Source: Syngnathus acus
Taxonomy: Eukaryota > Chordata > Actinopteri > Syngnathiformes > Syngnathidae
NCBI RefSeq assembly: GCF_901709675.1
Contig: NC_051087.1
Coordinates: 17,920,067 to 17,984,066 of the forward strand
Length of the DNA: 64,000 nt
Reading direction: 5' to 3'
Numbering within the stretch: the first letter of the stretch is position 1; the number at the start of each line of letters is the position of its first letter. Positions 43,345 to 53,409 of this stretch are shown piece by piece. The notes beneath the pieces are model-generated. The model was not told the origin of the DNA, did no database searches, and saw nothing but the letters and a program-made list of their open reading frames with translations. Both the position numbers and the translations under genes were made by a program.

Positions 43345-43715
43345 GTGGCGGCCATCTTGGATTGACCCTGAAGTGCGCCCAATGAACCCAGAATGAACCG
43401 GAAGTGCCCCAAATCAAACCGGAAGTGACCCCAAATAGACAGGAAGTGACCTCAGGTAAACCGGAAGTGACCCCAAATCAAACCTGAAGTGACCTCACGT
43501 AGACCGGAAGTGACACAAATAAACCGGAAGTGCCCTTTTTAAACCGGAAGTGACCCCAAATAAACCGGAAGTGACCTCTGCTAAATCGGAAGTGACCTAA
43601 ATTAAACCGGAAGTGCCCCAAAAAAAACGGAATTGACCTTATTTCAACAAGTGCCTTAAATGAAACCAGAAGTGACCTAAATATAACATTTACTCTAACT
43701 TTTACAATTTTTGTC
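43345..43715 (+). repeat. GGAAGTGACC minisatellite, array 2
   Basis: This is the same header (GTGGCGGCCATCTTGGATTG) and unit as array 1. The spacing of headers (about 690 bp, then 2.1 kb) shows a higher-order repeat of header, minisatellite and AT-rich block. Confidence 0.88.
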
Positions 43716-45439
43716 CGATTCAACCCGTTTCAACTTTTGAACTCCAAAGTGAACCTCTTGAACCTGTAGTTTTCGTTTTGTTCTCAATTTCAAAAATTTT
43801 TGGGCGCAATTTTTTAAAAATATTTCCATTCATTCTCTATGAGGCATTCAACATTTGCTCTAACTTCTACATTTTTGAACCTATTTGACCCGTTCTAACT
43901 TTTAACTGTTCATCTCTTTCCTACCTATTTTCATTTCAATTTTGAAATTTACGCCAAATTCTCCAAAATTTCGTTTTTCAACTCTAATTTCTACATTTTT
44001 CAACCGATTCAACCCGTTCCAACTTACAACTCTTCATCATTTCCTACCCATTCCACAACTTCCCACTTACCAAAAATGACAAGTTTTCAATTTTCTACAT
44101 TTCTCAAGTAACTCGTTTCAACATCATTCGGCAGCATTCCCCAAGAAGTTATTCATAGTCTTCGCCTTCACACGCAATTTCTCCAGAAATTGCAAATTCT
44201 AGTTGTGTGAAGGCGATGGCCTTCACACATGTTATTCTACACCATTCACTTTATTATATTTTATTCCCGTCACTTTTTTGTCCCGCTTCTTCTTCCACAT
44301 AATTCATCCGATTCACTCCATTCCACTTTTGACGTATTCCAAATATTCACGAGATGAGCGCTTCCATTTTTCTCGTTCCGCAAATTTTCCGTTTTCGCAT
44401 TCTTAATGGCACATTCGACATTTCACATTTACGTCGTTCCAATTTGAAATTCACATCATTCACCACATTCGAATCACATTCGGAAGGATTCTCGACATTC
44501 ACAAAATTGCCAAATTCAGAAATTTCACGTTTTCACGTTTAAAATTTCGACAAAATTTCACAAAATTTCGTTTTTCACCTGTAATTTCTACATTTTTCAA
44601 CCGATTCACCCATTCCAACTTTCAACTGTTCATCTTTTGCCTACCTATTCCACAACTTCCCACTTACCAAAAATTCCAAACATTCAAATTTGAAATTCAA
44701 CCAAATTCTCCAAAATTTGGTTTTTCTACTCTAACTTCTATGTTTTTAACCGATTCAACCCATTCCAACTTTCAACTGTTCATCTTTTTTATACCTATTC
44801 CACAACTTCCCACTTACAAAAAATTCCAAATTTTCAAATTTGAAATTCAACCAAATTCTCTACAATTTGGTTTTTCTACTCTAATTTCTACATTTTTCAA
44901 TCGATTCAACCCATTCCAACTTTCAACTGTTCATCTCTTGCCTACCTATTCCACAACTTCCCACTTACCAAAAATTTCAAATTTGAAATTCAACCAAATT
45001 CTCCAAAATTTCGTTTTTCTTCTCTAATTTCTACATTTTTCAACCGATTCAACCCATTCCAACCTTCAACTGTTCATCTTTTTTCTACCTATTCCACAAC
45101 TTCCCACTTACAAAAATTCCAAATTTTCAAATTTGAAATTCAACCAAATTTTCCAAAATTTCGCTTTTCTACTCTAATTTCTACATTTTTCAACCGATTC
45201 AACCCATTCCAACTTTCAACTGTTCATCTTTTGCCTACAACTTCCCACTTACCAAAAATTCCAAATTTGAAATTCAACCAAATTCTCTGAAATTTCGTTT
45301 TTCTACTCTAATTTCTACATTTTTCAACCGATTCAACCCATTCCAACTTTATTCACTTTGTTCACCTTATGCTTACCATATTCACCCCCTTCACCCCCAC
45401 TACCACTATGCATACACAATTCGACCCTTGACCCCCACT
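43716..45439 (+). repeat. AT-rich satellite, 135-152-bp units
   Basis: CAACCGATTCA recurs, with small variation, at about 44598, 44747, 44898, 45039, 45191 and 45326. Units hold ACTGTTCATCTTTTGCCTAC, CCACAACTTCCCACTTACC and AATTCAACCAAATTCTCC. A Helitron-like end interrupts the block at 44174-44203. Confidence 0.88.
44174..44228 (+). other. Helitron-like 3' end abutting a new element start
   Basis: A 20-nt hairpin (44174-44193), a short spacer and CTAGT (44199-44203) match the ends at 7898 and 25924. Immediately after, TGTGTGAAGGC-GATG-GCCTTCACACA forms another hairpin, and then the same start sequence as at about 24207 (ATGTTATTCTACACC). Two copies therefore appear head-to-tail. Confidence 0.5.
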
Positions 45440-45770
45440 TCCAGTGTGGCGGCCATCTTGGATTGACCCTGAAGTTCCCCCACTGAATCCAGAATGAACC
45501 GGAAGTGCCCCAAATCAAACCGGAAGTGACCCCAAATAGACCGGAAGTGACCTCAGGTAAACCAAGTGACCCCAAATCAAACCGGAAGTGACCTCACGTA
45601 AACCGGAAGTGACACAAATAAACCGGAAGCGACCTATTTAAATCGGAAGTGACCTCAGGCAAACCGGAAGAGACCAAAATTAAACCGGAAGTGCCCCAAA
45701 TAAACCGGAAGTGACCTTATTCCAACAAGAAGTGCCCTAAATGAAACCAGAAGTTACCTTAATATAACAT
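45440..45770 (+). repeat. GGAAGTGACC minisatellite, array 3
   Basis: This is the same header and unit as arrays 1 and 2, ending in AAGTTACCTTAATATAACAT. Confidence 0.88.
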
Positions 45771-46295
45771 TTGTTCGAACTAGTTTTCGTTTAATACAAT
45801 CAGAGGACATTACGTTTTACGTCAATCGGGGCGGTAAACTAATCAGACTGGATGTAACACTTAGAGGACGTACCTCCACCGCCATTGGCTTCTGCCACAC
45901 AGAGACATGATATACAGGCACCTGTTTGCTTACGTTTACGTACGTTTACGTTTGCTTATGTTTACGTTTGCTTTCGAGGCACAATCAGAGGACTGGACAT
46001 GACACGTAGAGAAATACGTACTTCCGCATAGATAGAGACATGCTTACGAGGCACAATTCAAGCTTCCTGGAAAGCCGGGAACATTGCCGAAGAGCAACGT
46101 GATGACGAGACAATGACGAGGGATGGCGAACTTGCCCAACTGTTTAATTTGGATACAGAAGATGAGGATTTGGACGGATTTGTGTGTGAATATTGATCAA
46201 CAATAATGTGAGTACAGTAGAGTACATGGTTGAACAGTAGAATAAAGTACAACCGAACTCACTTTCTTGCTCCGGTGACGTTTTGTTTTTGTTTA
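45771..46295 (+). mobile_element. DNA-transposon remnant with transposase tail
   Basis: This region contains the coding tail at 46062-46196 and short direct repeats of GTTTACGT/GTTTGCTT near 45928-45972. An untranslated stretch follows and runs into the MITE-like terminus at 46296-46422. Confidence 0.5.
46062..46196 (+). pseudogene. Pogo-like transposase C-terminal remnant
   Basis: The 44-codon frame reads ASWKAGNIAEEQRDDETMTR then GELAQLFNLDTEDEDLDGFV and ends CEY and a stop. ELAQLF.(L/S)DTEDED.(D/I)GF aligns with the stub in copy A (ELAELFKSDTEDEDFIGF). This ties the two families to one ancestral transposase. Confidence 0.65.
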
Positions 46296-46422
46296 CCGTA
46301 AATCATGGCATGCATGCGCCCTATGATGCAGTGCGCCCTATGTGTGTGTTATATACAGTAATGGCACACATAACTGAGACTGCGCCTTTTAGTACGGTGC
46401 GCCCTTTGGTCAGAAAATACGG
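46296..46422. mobile_element. CCGTAAA...AAATACGG terminus/MITE
   Basis: Bounded by TA (46294-46295 and 46423-46424). It contains three GCGCCCT repeats and ends GGTCAGAAAATACGG. It is related in its outermost bases to the CCGTATTTTTCGG family but has a different subterminal motif. Confidence 0.65.
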
Positions 46423-46441
46423 TATTTGTCCCCCGACCTCA

Positions 46442-46760
46442 CAGGTTTCAAACTCAAGGCCCGGGGGCCGGATACGGCCCGCCACATCATTTTATGTGGC
46501 CCGCGAAGGTAAATTGTGCATCAAATTCGTGTGTCATTACGAGAATTGCAAATTGTCTACACTTCTAAAAATATCTTTTTTTTTTATATTTGACCAGTTT
46601 TTACTAGTCTAATTTGAAAACGAGTTATTTGTCAGTTTGTTTTGAACCTTATACTCTATATAATATGAGATGCTCATACATTTATTTGGGTTGACAGTCA
46701 CAATGGCCCTCCGATAGAAACTATGACTACAATGCGGCCCGCGAAAAAAATGAGTTTGAC
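46442..46760. mobile_element. hAT-like MITE
   Basis: It starts CAGGTTTCAAACTCAAGGCC and ends CGCGAAAAAAATGAGTTTGACAC, giving inverted GTTTCAAACTC/GAGTTTGACAC-type ends. GGCCCGC and GCGGCCCGCG motifs near both ends are typical of this fish repeat. The right terminus runs straight into a perfect palindrome. Confidence 0.7.
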
Positions 46761-46823
46761 ACGTTAGGTTGACAATCGCATTTAGGTAGGGCCTACCTAA
46801 ATGCGATTGTCAACCTAACGTGT
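46759..46823. repeat. Perfect 32-bp inverted repeat with one-base spacer
   Basis: The arms at 46759-46790 and 46792-46823 are exact reverse complements around a single G at 46791 (centre GGTAGG-G-CCTACC). The left arm begins in the last bases of the hAT-like end (ACAC). It lies 50 bp from the donor of the 46873-46978 exon. Confidence 0.97.
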
Positions 46824-46872
46824 TACAGCTACTGAAGCAGACAAGACTTGTTCACTTGGTGATGGCACAAAC

Positions 46873-46978
46873 CTTCATCCTCGTCATCATCGCTGGAGTC
46901 ATCGCCATCATGACAGTGTCTCTGCTGTCGTAATATCTTCGCCATGCGGGCATCCAGCAGAGAAGAACATTTGCGCTG
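46873..46978 (-). CDS. kdm2b: kdm2b-like exon: basic-to-acidic linker after the PHD finger
   Basis: The acceptor GCATTCCTAG and donor GATGAAG|GTTTGT delimit 106 nt. The exon starts in phase 0, as the PHD exon at 55772-55855 ends, and leaves one base, as exon 39740-40261 requires. The product reads QRKCSSLLDARMAKILRQQR, then an acidic run (GDDSSDDDEDE). No domain is known. Support comes from the splice sites, exact phase fit and composition, which match the following exon, rather than from homology. Confidence 0.75.
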
Positions 46979-47088
46979 CTAGGAATGCATGAAAAAAGGT
47001 AAAAGAAATTAGAAAAATGACATTATGTCTAAAATTAGAAAGGTAAAGCACACTTAAGATGTGACTATTAATATTCACACGCACACAC

Positions 47089-47119
<31 letters not shown>

Positions 47120-47460
47120 CAGTCAAACCTCGGTTTTCGACCACAATCCGTTCCAGAAGGCGGTTCGACAAGTGAATCGGTTGAATTCCGAATCAATTTT
47201 TCCCATTACAAATAATGGAAAAAAATTTAATCCGTTCCGAGACTTAAATAACGCCTTTTTTAAGTATTTTTTCATTTGTGCATTTTTGTCCGATCTCGCA
47301 ACTGCAGCGCACCGCCGAACGCGCAACCGTAGCGCCCCGCCGACCGCGCAACGGCACCGCGCTGGTCGCATTATTGTGACAGAGCCGTCGCTGAAATTTA
47401 GAAAATAATTTTAAAGTCCCGATGTACTTTCTACAATTTAAGTGGATCTCAGTGCGCAGG
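47120..47460 (+). mobile_element. Pogo MITE P3, 3'-truncated
   Basis: The left end CAGTCAAACCTCGGTTTTCG follows an (AT)n tract at 47089-47119. The element stops at GTGCGCAGGGAG, where a (GT)n tract and the second Tc1 follow. It contains one GACAGAGCCGTCGCTGAAAT unit. Confidence 0.85.
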
Positions 47461-47503
47461 GAGTGTGTGTGTGTGTGTGCGTAAGTGCGTGTGTGTATAC
47501 ATA

Positions 47504-49095
47504 CAGTGCCTTGCGAAAGTATTCGGCCCCCTTGAACCTTTCAACATTTCGCCACATTTCAGGCTTCAAACATAAAGATATAAAATGTTAATTTTTTGTC
47601 AAGAATCAACAAGTGGGACACAATCATGAAGTGGAACGAAATTTATTGGATAATTTAAACTTTTTTAACAAATAAAAAACTGAAAAGCGGGGCGTGCAAT
47701 ATTATTCGGCCCCTTTACTTTCAGTGCAGCAAACTCACTCCAGAAGTTCAGTGAGGATCTTTGAATGATCCAATGTTGTCCTAAATGACTGATGATGATA
47801 AATAGAATGCACCTGTGTGTAATCAAGTCTCCGTATAAATGCACATGCTCTTTGATAGTCTCAGGGTTCTGTTTAAAGCGCAGAGAGAACCATGAAGACA
47901 AAGGAACACACCAGGCAGGTCCGAGATACTGTTGTGGAGAAGTTTAAAGCCGGATTTGGATACAAAAAGATTTCCCAAGCTTTAAACATCTCAAGGAGCA
48001 CTGTGCAAGCAATTATATTGAAATGGAAGGAGTATCAGACCACTGCAAATCTACCAAGACCCGGTCGTCCCTCCAAACTTTCATCTCAAACAAGGAGAAG
48101 ACTGATCAGAGATGCAGCCAAGAGGCCCATGATCAATCTGGATGAACTGCAGATAACTACAGCTGAGGTGGGAGAGTCTGTCCATAGGACAACAATCAGT
48201 CGTGCACTGCACAAATCTGGCCTTTATGGAAGAGCGGCAAGAAGAAAGCCTCGTTTAAAGTTTGCCACAAGCCACCTGGGAGACACACCAAACATGTGGA
48301 AGAAGGTGCTCTGGTCAGATGAAACCAAAATCGAACTTTTTGGCCACAATGCAAAACGATATGTTTGGCGTAAAAGCAACACAGCTCATCACCCTGAACA
48401 CACCATCCCCACTGTCAAACATGGTGGTGGCAGCATCATGGTTTGGGCCTGCTTTTCTTCAGCAGGGACAGGGAAGATGGCTAAAATTGATGGGAAGATG
48501 GATGGAGCCAAATACAGGACCATTCTGGAAGAAAACCTGTTGGAGTCTGCAAAAGACCTGAGACTGGGACGGAGATTTATCTTCCAACAGGACAATGATC
48601 CAAAACATAAAGCCAAATCTACAATGGAATGGTTCACAAATAGACGTATCCAGGTGTTAGAATGGCCAAGTCAAAGTCCAGACCTGAATCCAATCGAGAA
48701 TCTGTGGAAAGAGCTGAAGACTGCTGTTCACAAACGCTCTCCATCCAACCTCACTGAGCTCGAGCTGTTTTGCAAGGAAGAATGGGCAAGAATTCCAGTC
48801 TCTCGATGTGCAAAACTGATAGAGACATACCCCAAGCGACTTGCAGCTGTAATTGCAGCAAAAGGTGGCGCTACAAAGTATTAGCGCAAGGGGGCCGAAT
48901 AATATTGCACCCCCCACTTTTCAGTTTTTTATTTGTTAAAAAAGTTTAAATTATCCAATAAATTTTGTTCCACTTCACGATTGTGTCCCACTTGTTGATT
49001 CTTGACAAAAATTAAAATTTTATATCTTTATGTTTGAAGCCTGAAATGTGGCGAAATGTTGAAAGGTTCAAGGTGGCCAAATACTTTCGCAAGGC
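47504..49095 (+). mobile_element. Tc1 element 2
   Basis: The left end CAGTGCCTTGCGAAAGTATT is intact after TA. The right end (ACTTTCGCAAGGCA) has lost its last bases to an adjacent (TA)n tract. The internal sequence is nearly identical to element 1. Confidence 0.95.
47892..48884 (+). CDS. Tc1 transposase, 330 aa, intact frame with 9-residue deletion
   Basis: The protein matches the 339-aa copy at 21169-22188 almost throughout, with DDE residues in WSDETKIELFGH, QQDNDPKHKA and DLNPIENLW. A 27-bp in-frame deletion removes nine residues after GRAARRKP, in the linker between DNA-binding and catalytic regions, so activity is doubtful. WSDETKIELFGH here versus FRH in the other copy suggests the latter change is private to copy 1. 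The ATG context is identical in both. Confidence 0.95.
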   Translation: MKTKEHTRQVRDTVVEKFKAGFGYKKISQALNISRSTVQAIILKWKEYQTTANLPRPGRPSKLSSQTRRRLIRDAAKRPMINLDELQITTAEVGESVHRTTISRALHKSGLYGRAARRKPRLKFATSHLGDTPNMWKKVLWSDETKIELFGHNAKRYVWRKSNTAHHPEHTIPTVKHGGGSIMVWACFSSAGTGKMAKIDGKMDGAKYRTILEENLLESAKDLRLGRRFIFQQDNDPKHKAKSTMEWFTNRRIQVLEWPSQSPDLNPIENLWKELKTAVHKRSPSNLTELELFCKEEWARIPVSRCAKLIETYPKRLAAVIAAKGGATKY

Positions 49096-49126
49096 ATATA
49101 TATATATATATGTATATACACACATA

Positions 49127-49640
49127 CAGTGGAGCCTCGGTTTTCGAACGTCCCGGTTCTCGAACAAATCGGTATTCGAACGTCCCGTTTCTCGAACAAA
49201 TCGGTATTCGAACAAAGAAATCGAGATTTTTTTGCTTCGGATGTCGGACGAAAATCATTTGTCGAACCTCGCGAGATGAGCCGAGAGGACCCGCATGCCA
49301 ACTGACTTCATTCGTTATTACGTTCTCGTTACTCTGAGGATTGCATCAACTCTAATCATGCCTCCAAAGGAAGCAAGTGGGAGTAGTAAAGCCATCCTAA
49401 AACACAAAGACGCTCCTAACGTAATGCGACACTGAGCGCCCGGCGCGCTGCGGTTGCGCGATCGGACCAAATTAAGCTCCCTGCGCACTGATGTCCACTT
49501 AAAAAAGGTGTTTTTTGGCTTGGAACGGATTAATTTTTATTCCATTATTTGTAATGGGAAAATATGATTCGGAATCTGAACGATTCACTTCTCGAACAGC
49601 CTTCTGGAATGGATTGTGTTCGAAAACCGAGGCTCCACTG
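49127..49640 (+). mobile_element. Pogo MITE P4 (CAGTGGAGCC variant)
   Basis: The ends CAGTGGAGCCTCGGTTTTCG and CGAAAACCGAGGCTCCACTG are perfect inverted repeats flanked by TA. The stub MPPKEASGSSKAILKHKDAP starts at 49358 and stops at 49433-49435. It is a sister family to P1-P3 with different terminal bases. Confidence 0.93.
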
Positions 49641-49644
49641 TATA

Positions 49645-51020
49645 TATATGTCAAAGTCAAAGTCAAAGTCTGCTTTATTGTCAATTGTTTCACATGCCAA
49701 GACACAAAGAAATCGAAATTACGTTCCCACTATCCCACGGTGACAAGACATAGTACACAATATACATACAAGTAAACAACACCAAAAAAAATAAAAACAA
49801 GAAGGCACAAACAATGAATAAATATGAGTGATGAATAAATAATAAATAAACAAATAACATAATAAATAAGAGGAGCAAAAATGGAGCAAGTGTGCATACA
49901 GCAGACAGTCAGAATATAGCGCAAAAGTACAGGACGCTACGCAGAAGGGGGGAGAGAGTTCAGGATCCTAACAGCCTAGAGTATGAAGCTGTTTGTGAGT
50001 CTGGTGGTGCGGGAGTGCAGGCTCCTGTACCTCTTCCCAGAGGGCAGAAGATCAAACAAAGAGTGAGCGGGGTGACTCACATCACTCACAATCGCGGTCG
50101 CCTTGCGGGTGAGACGGGAGGTGTAAATGTCCATCAGGGAGGGGAGTGAAGCACCAATAATCTTACCAGCCGTGTTCACTATGCGCTGCAGGGCCTTCAT
50201 GTTGTATTCAGCGCAGCTACCACCCCAAACAGCGATACAACTGGAGAGGACGCTCTCAATGGTGCCACGGTAGAATGTAGTCATGACCGCCGGAGGAGCA
50301 CTTGCTCGCCTGAGTTTCCGCAGGAAGTACAGGCGACGCTGAGCTTTCTTCACCAGTGATGCGGTGTTGGTGGACCAGGAGAGATCCTCACTGATGTGCA
50401 CCCCCAGGAATCTGGTGCTGCTATCTCTCCACCACAGCACCATCGATGGTCAGCGGCAGGTGTTGGGTGTGACCCTTCCGGAAGTCAACAACAATCTCCT
50501 TGGTCTTGTTGACGTTCAGCAGGAGGTTGTTGTCCCTGCACCACGTGGTCAGAAGGTCAACCTCCAACCTGTATTGAGTCTCGTCGCCCTTGGTGATGAG
50601 ACCCACCAGAGTCGTGTCGTCAGCAAATTTCACTATGCGGTTGTTGCTGTAGGTTGCAGTGCAGTCATGCGTCAGCAGGGTGAAGAGCAGCGGACTGAGC
50701 ACGCAGCCTTGGGGGGCCCCCGTGCTCAGCGTGATGCTGGCGGAGATTTTGTCGCCAACACGTACCACCTGAGGCCTCTGACAGAGGAAGTCCAGTAGCC
50801 AGTTGCAGAGGTAGGTACTGAGGCCCAGCTTGTCGAGTTTGCAGATGAGTCGTTGTGGCACAATGGTGTTGAAGGCAGAACTGAAGTCGACAAACAGCAA
50901 TCTCACATACAAGTCCCTTCTCTCCAGGTGGGTGAGGGCCGAGTGGAGGGCAGAGCAGATGGCATCCTCAGAGGACCGTTTGGCTCGGTACGCAAACTGG
51001 AAGGGGTCTATGGTGGGGGG
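49645..51020 (-). pseudogene. Rex1/Babar-like LINE, reverse-transcriptase part and 3' UTR
   Basis: The 50912-50421 frame gives [35 protein letters not shown] and [11 protein letters not shown], covering reverse-transcriptase motifs A, B and C including F-A-D-D. A frameshifted continuation (50443-49976) has FLGVHISEDLSWSTNTASLV and a C-terminal LLPSGKRYRS. The endonuclease is missing (5' truncation at about 51020). The 3' end is a (GTCAAA)n-type tail read on the plus strand at 49650-49670. A short Tc1-type terminus (TGTACTCACTTTTGTGAG) lies beyond, at 51027-51045. Confidence 0.88.
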
Positions 51021-51072
51021 GAGAATATGTACTCACTTTTGTGAGATATTTATATATATATATACATATATA

Positions 51073-52255
51073 CCGTATTTTTCGGACTATAAGTCGCGTT
51101 TTTTTCATAGTTTGGGTGGGGGGGCAACTTATACTGAGGAGCGACTTACATGTGAATTTTTTCATAAATTTTCAAAATTAAAAAAAAAAGTGAAACCGCG
51201 ATGTACCAAGGGATTACTGTAATTTAAATTTCAAGTGACGTCAGCAGCGTGGCGGTTGTTTACATAGAGGACAAAGATTTGATCACGGGATGACGATGAT
51301 GACGAAGGGCCCCACGTACTACCGGCATCATTAGCGGCTTTGTTTGTAAATGACACGGAGGACGAAGAGTTTGAAGGATTTAATGATTTGGAGTGACACA
51401 GAAGGTTTGAAAAACTATTATGGCTTTTACGCACGCCCAGTCCTACTCTATGGAGCTCTCTTTCACCTCCGTGGATGGAAGTCAGGGACCGGCCCTCGGC
51501 CGGGTGGCTGTCCGGGGACAGTGGATGGGGCTCTGACATGGCATTTACGCACGCCCAGTCCTACTCTACGGAGCTCTCTTTCACCTCCGTGAATGGAAGT
51601 CGGGGGCCGGCGCTCGGCTGGGTGGCTGTCCGGGGACGGTGGATGGGGCTCGGACATAGCTTTTACGCACGCCCGGTCCTATTCTATGGAGCTCTCTTCC
51701 ACCTCCGTGGCTGGAAGTCCCACCTCCGGGGATGGAAGTCCACGCCGCCACACGCCTGGAAGTCGACGCCGGTGCTTGGGGCCGTGTGGCGGTGAACTAT
51801 TTATGTTATAGTTATTTGATATATTTTATTTCGTGTAGCAACTTGTATATGTTTTTATCGTTACAGTTCAGTAGTTGTTAGCTCGTTGAACTCTTGTTTT
51901 GTTAAATAAAGAGCCGTTTACCAAACCCAAGTCTTTCCTTGTACTTTGTTAACGCTACAATATAGTTATATACTAGATCTGTGGAATAACGACGAGGCTG
52001 ACGTCAGGGCGCACGCGCGGCGTTGTTGACAAAGGACGAGGAATTTGATCGATGGATTTAATGATTTGGAGTGACATAGATGGTTTGATAATATTATTGC
52101 TTGTATAATAGTTATTTGATATATAATTTATATATCATTATATGGGCCTGTGGAATATTGTGAAGTGCAAGCGCCGTCAGCGGCACGCACCCATTGTTGA
52201 CATAAAGGACGATCGATGGATTTAATGAATTGAAGTGACAGATGGTTTTATAAAT
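51073..52255 (+). mobile_element. Pogo-like element, copy I, 3'-truncated
   Basis: The left end is CCGTATTTTTCGGACTATAA after an (AT)n tract. The interior has the acidic stub EDEEFEGFNDLE (about 51358-51400), three GC-rich units (about 51421, 51540 and 51659) and two 190-bp modules. At about 52257 it is replaced by a Tc1-like remnant, so the right end is missing. Confidence 0.87.
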
Positions 52256-52256
52256 G

Positions 52257-53159
52257 TGTCATGGGACAACACTGAAGAAATGACACTTTGTGACAATGTT
52301 AAGTAGTCACTGTAGAGCTTGGATAGCAAAGTAAATTTATTATTACTTCAAAGTAACACAAAATACAACAATGAATGTGTAAAATGCTGGCAACAAAAGT
52401 GAGTACACCCCAACTGAAAATGTAGAAATTGGACCCAAATGTCAATATTTTGTGTGGCCACCATTATTTTCCAGCACGGCCGTAACCCTTTAAGGCATGG
52501 AGTTCACCATCGCCGCTGGAATCCTCTTCCACTCTTCCATGATGACATCACGGAGCTGGTGGATGTTGGAGACCTTAAGCTCCTCCACCTTCCGTTTGAG
52601 GATGCCCCACAGATGTTCAATAGGGTTTAGGTCTGGGGACATGCTTGGCCAGTCCATCACCTTCACCCTCAGCTCCTTTAGGAAGGCAGTGGTCGTCTGG
52701 GAGGTGTGTTTGGGGTCGTTATCATGTTGGAATACTGCTCCGCGGCCCAGTTTACGGAGGGAGAGGATCATGCTCTGCTTTAGTATTCCACAGTACATGT
52801 TGGCATTCATTGTTCCCTCAATGAACTGTAGCTCCCCAGTGCCAGCAGCACTCATACAGCCCCAGATTATGACGCTCCCACCACCATGCTTGACTTTAGG
52901 CAAGACACACTTGGCTTTTGTACTCCGCACCTGGTTGCCGCCGCACACGCTGGACACCATCTGAACCAAATATGTTTATCTTGGTCTCATCAGACCACAG
53001 GACATGGTTCCAGTAACCCATATCCTTAGTTTGCTTGTCTTCAGCAAACCTTTTGCGAGCTTCCTTGTGCATCTTTTTTAATAGAGGCTTTTTCCTGGGA
53101 CGACTGCCATGCAAACGGTGTCCAGCGTGTGTGGCGGCTATTTTATTTAGGCCTCTCAC
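52257..53159 (-). pseudogene. Second-family Tc1 transposase pseudogene
   Basis: Minus-strand frames 53159-52896 and 52969-52490 overlap through a frameshift near 52940. They read NHVLWSDETKINIFGSDG (first D), FQHDNDPKHTSQTTTAF (second D) and SPDLNPIEHLWGILK (E). A stop replaces a codon after NSMP near 52495, and the original end (GGHTKY, stop) is at 52442. The N-terminal DNA-binding region is missing. ACAAAAGTGAGTACACCCC at about 52393 belongs to its terminal repeat. It differs from the two intact Tc1 copies. Confidence 0.9.
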
Positions 53160-53409
53160 CAGCAGGCCTGCAGTTCATTTTCTCTTTTGTTACAGTGTAC
53201 TGTCTTTGTTACTTTGCCTTTGATGACTTATCTTGTTGCACTTATTGGTTTCTTTTGTTGGCACCGTTGGGAGTGGCAGCCTTTTCTCTGAGCCTGTTAA
53301 GTTTGCAATCGTGCCATCTGTATGTCTTTTATCAGTCTGTCCATCCTCTCGTCCGTCCATCCATCTCGTCTAGTGGCTGTGCCGGCAAGATGTTGCGCTG
53401 AGCACCGGA
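53160..53409. other. Intronic DNA, nothing recognised
   Basis: Pyrimidine-rich sequence with a short (CATC/CGTC) patch at about 53340-53365. Confidence 0.4.

Noticed and set aside
42640-45770. CRISPR-like array of short repeats
   Set aside because: Units are contiguous, degenerate minisatellite repeats without unique spacers, in a vertebrate genome.
50364-50798. 144-codon plus-strand ORF
   Set aside because: It is antisense to the Rex1-like reverse transcriptase.
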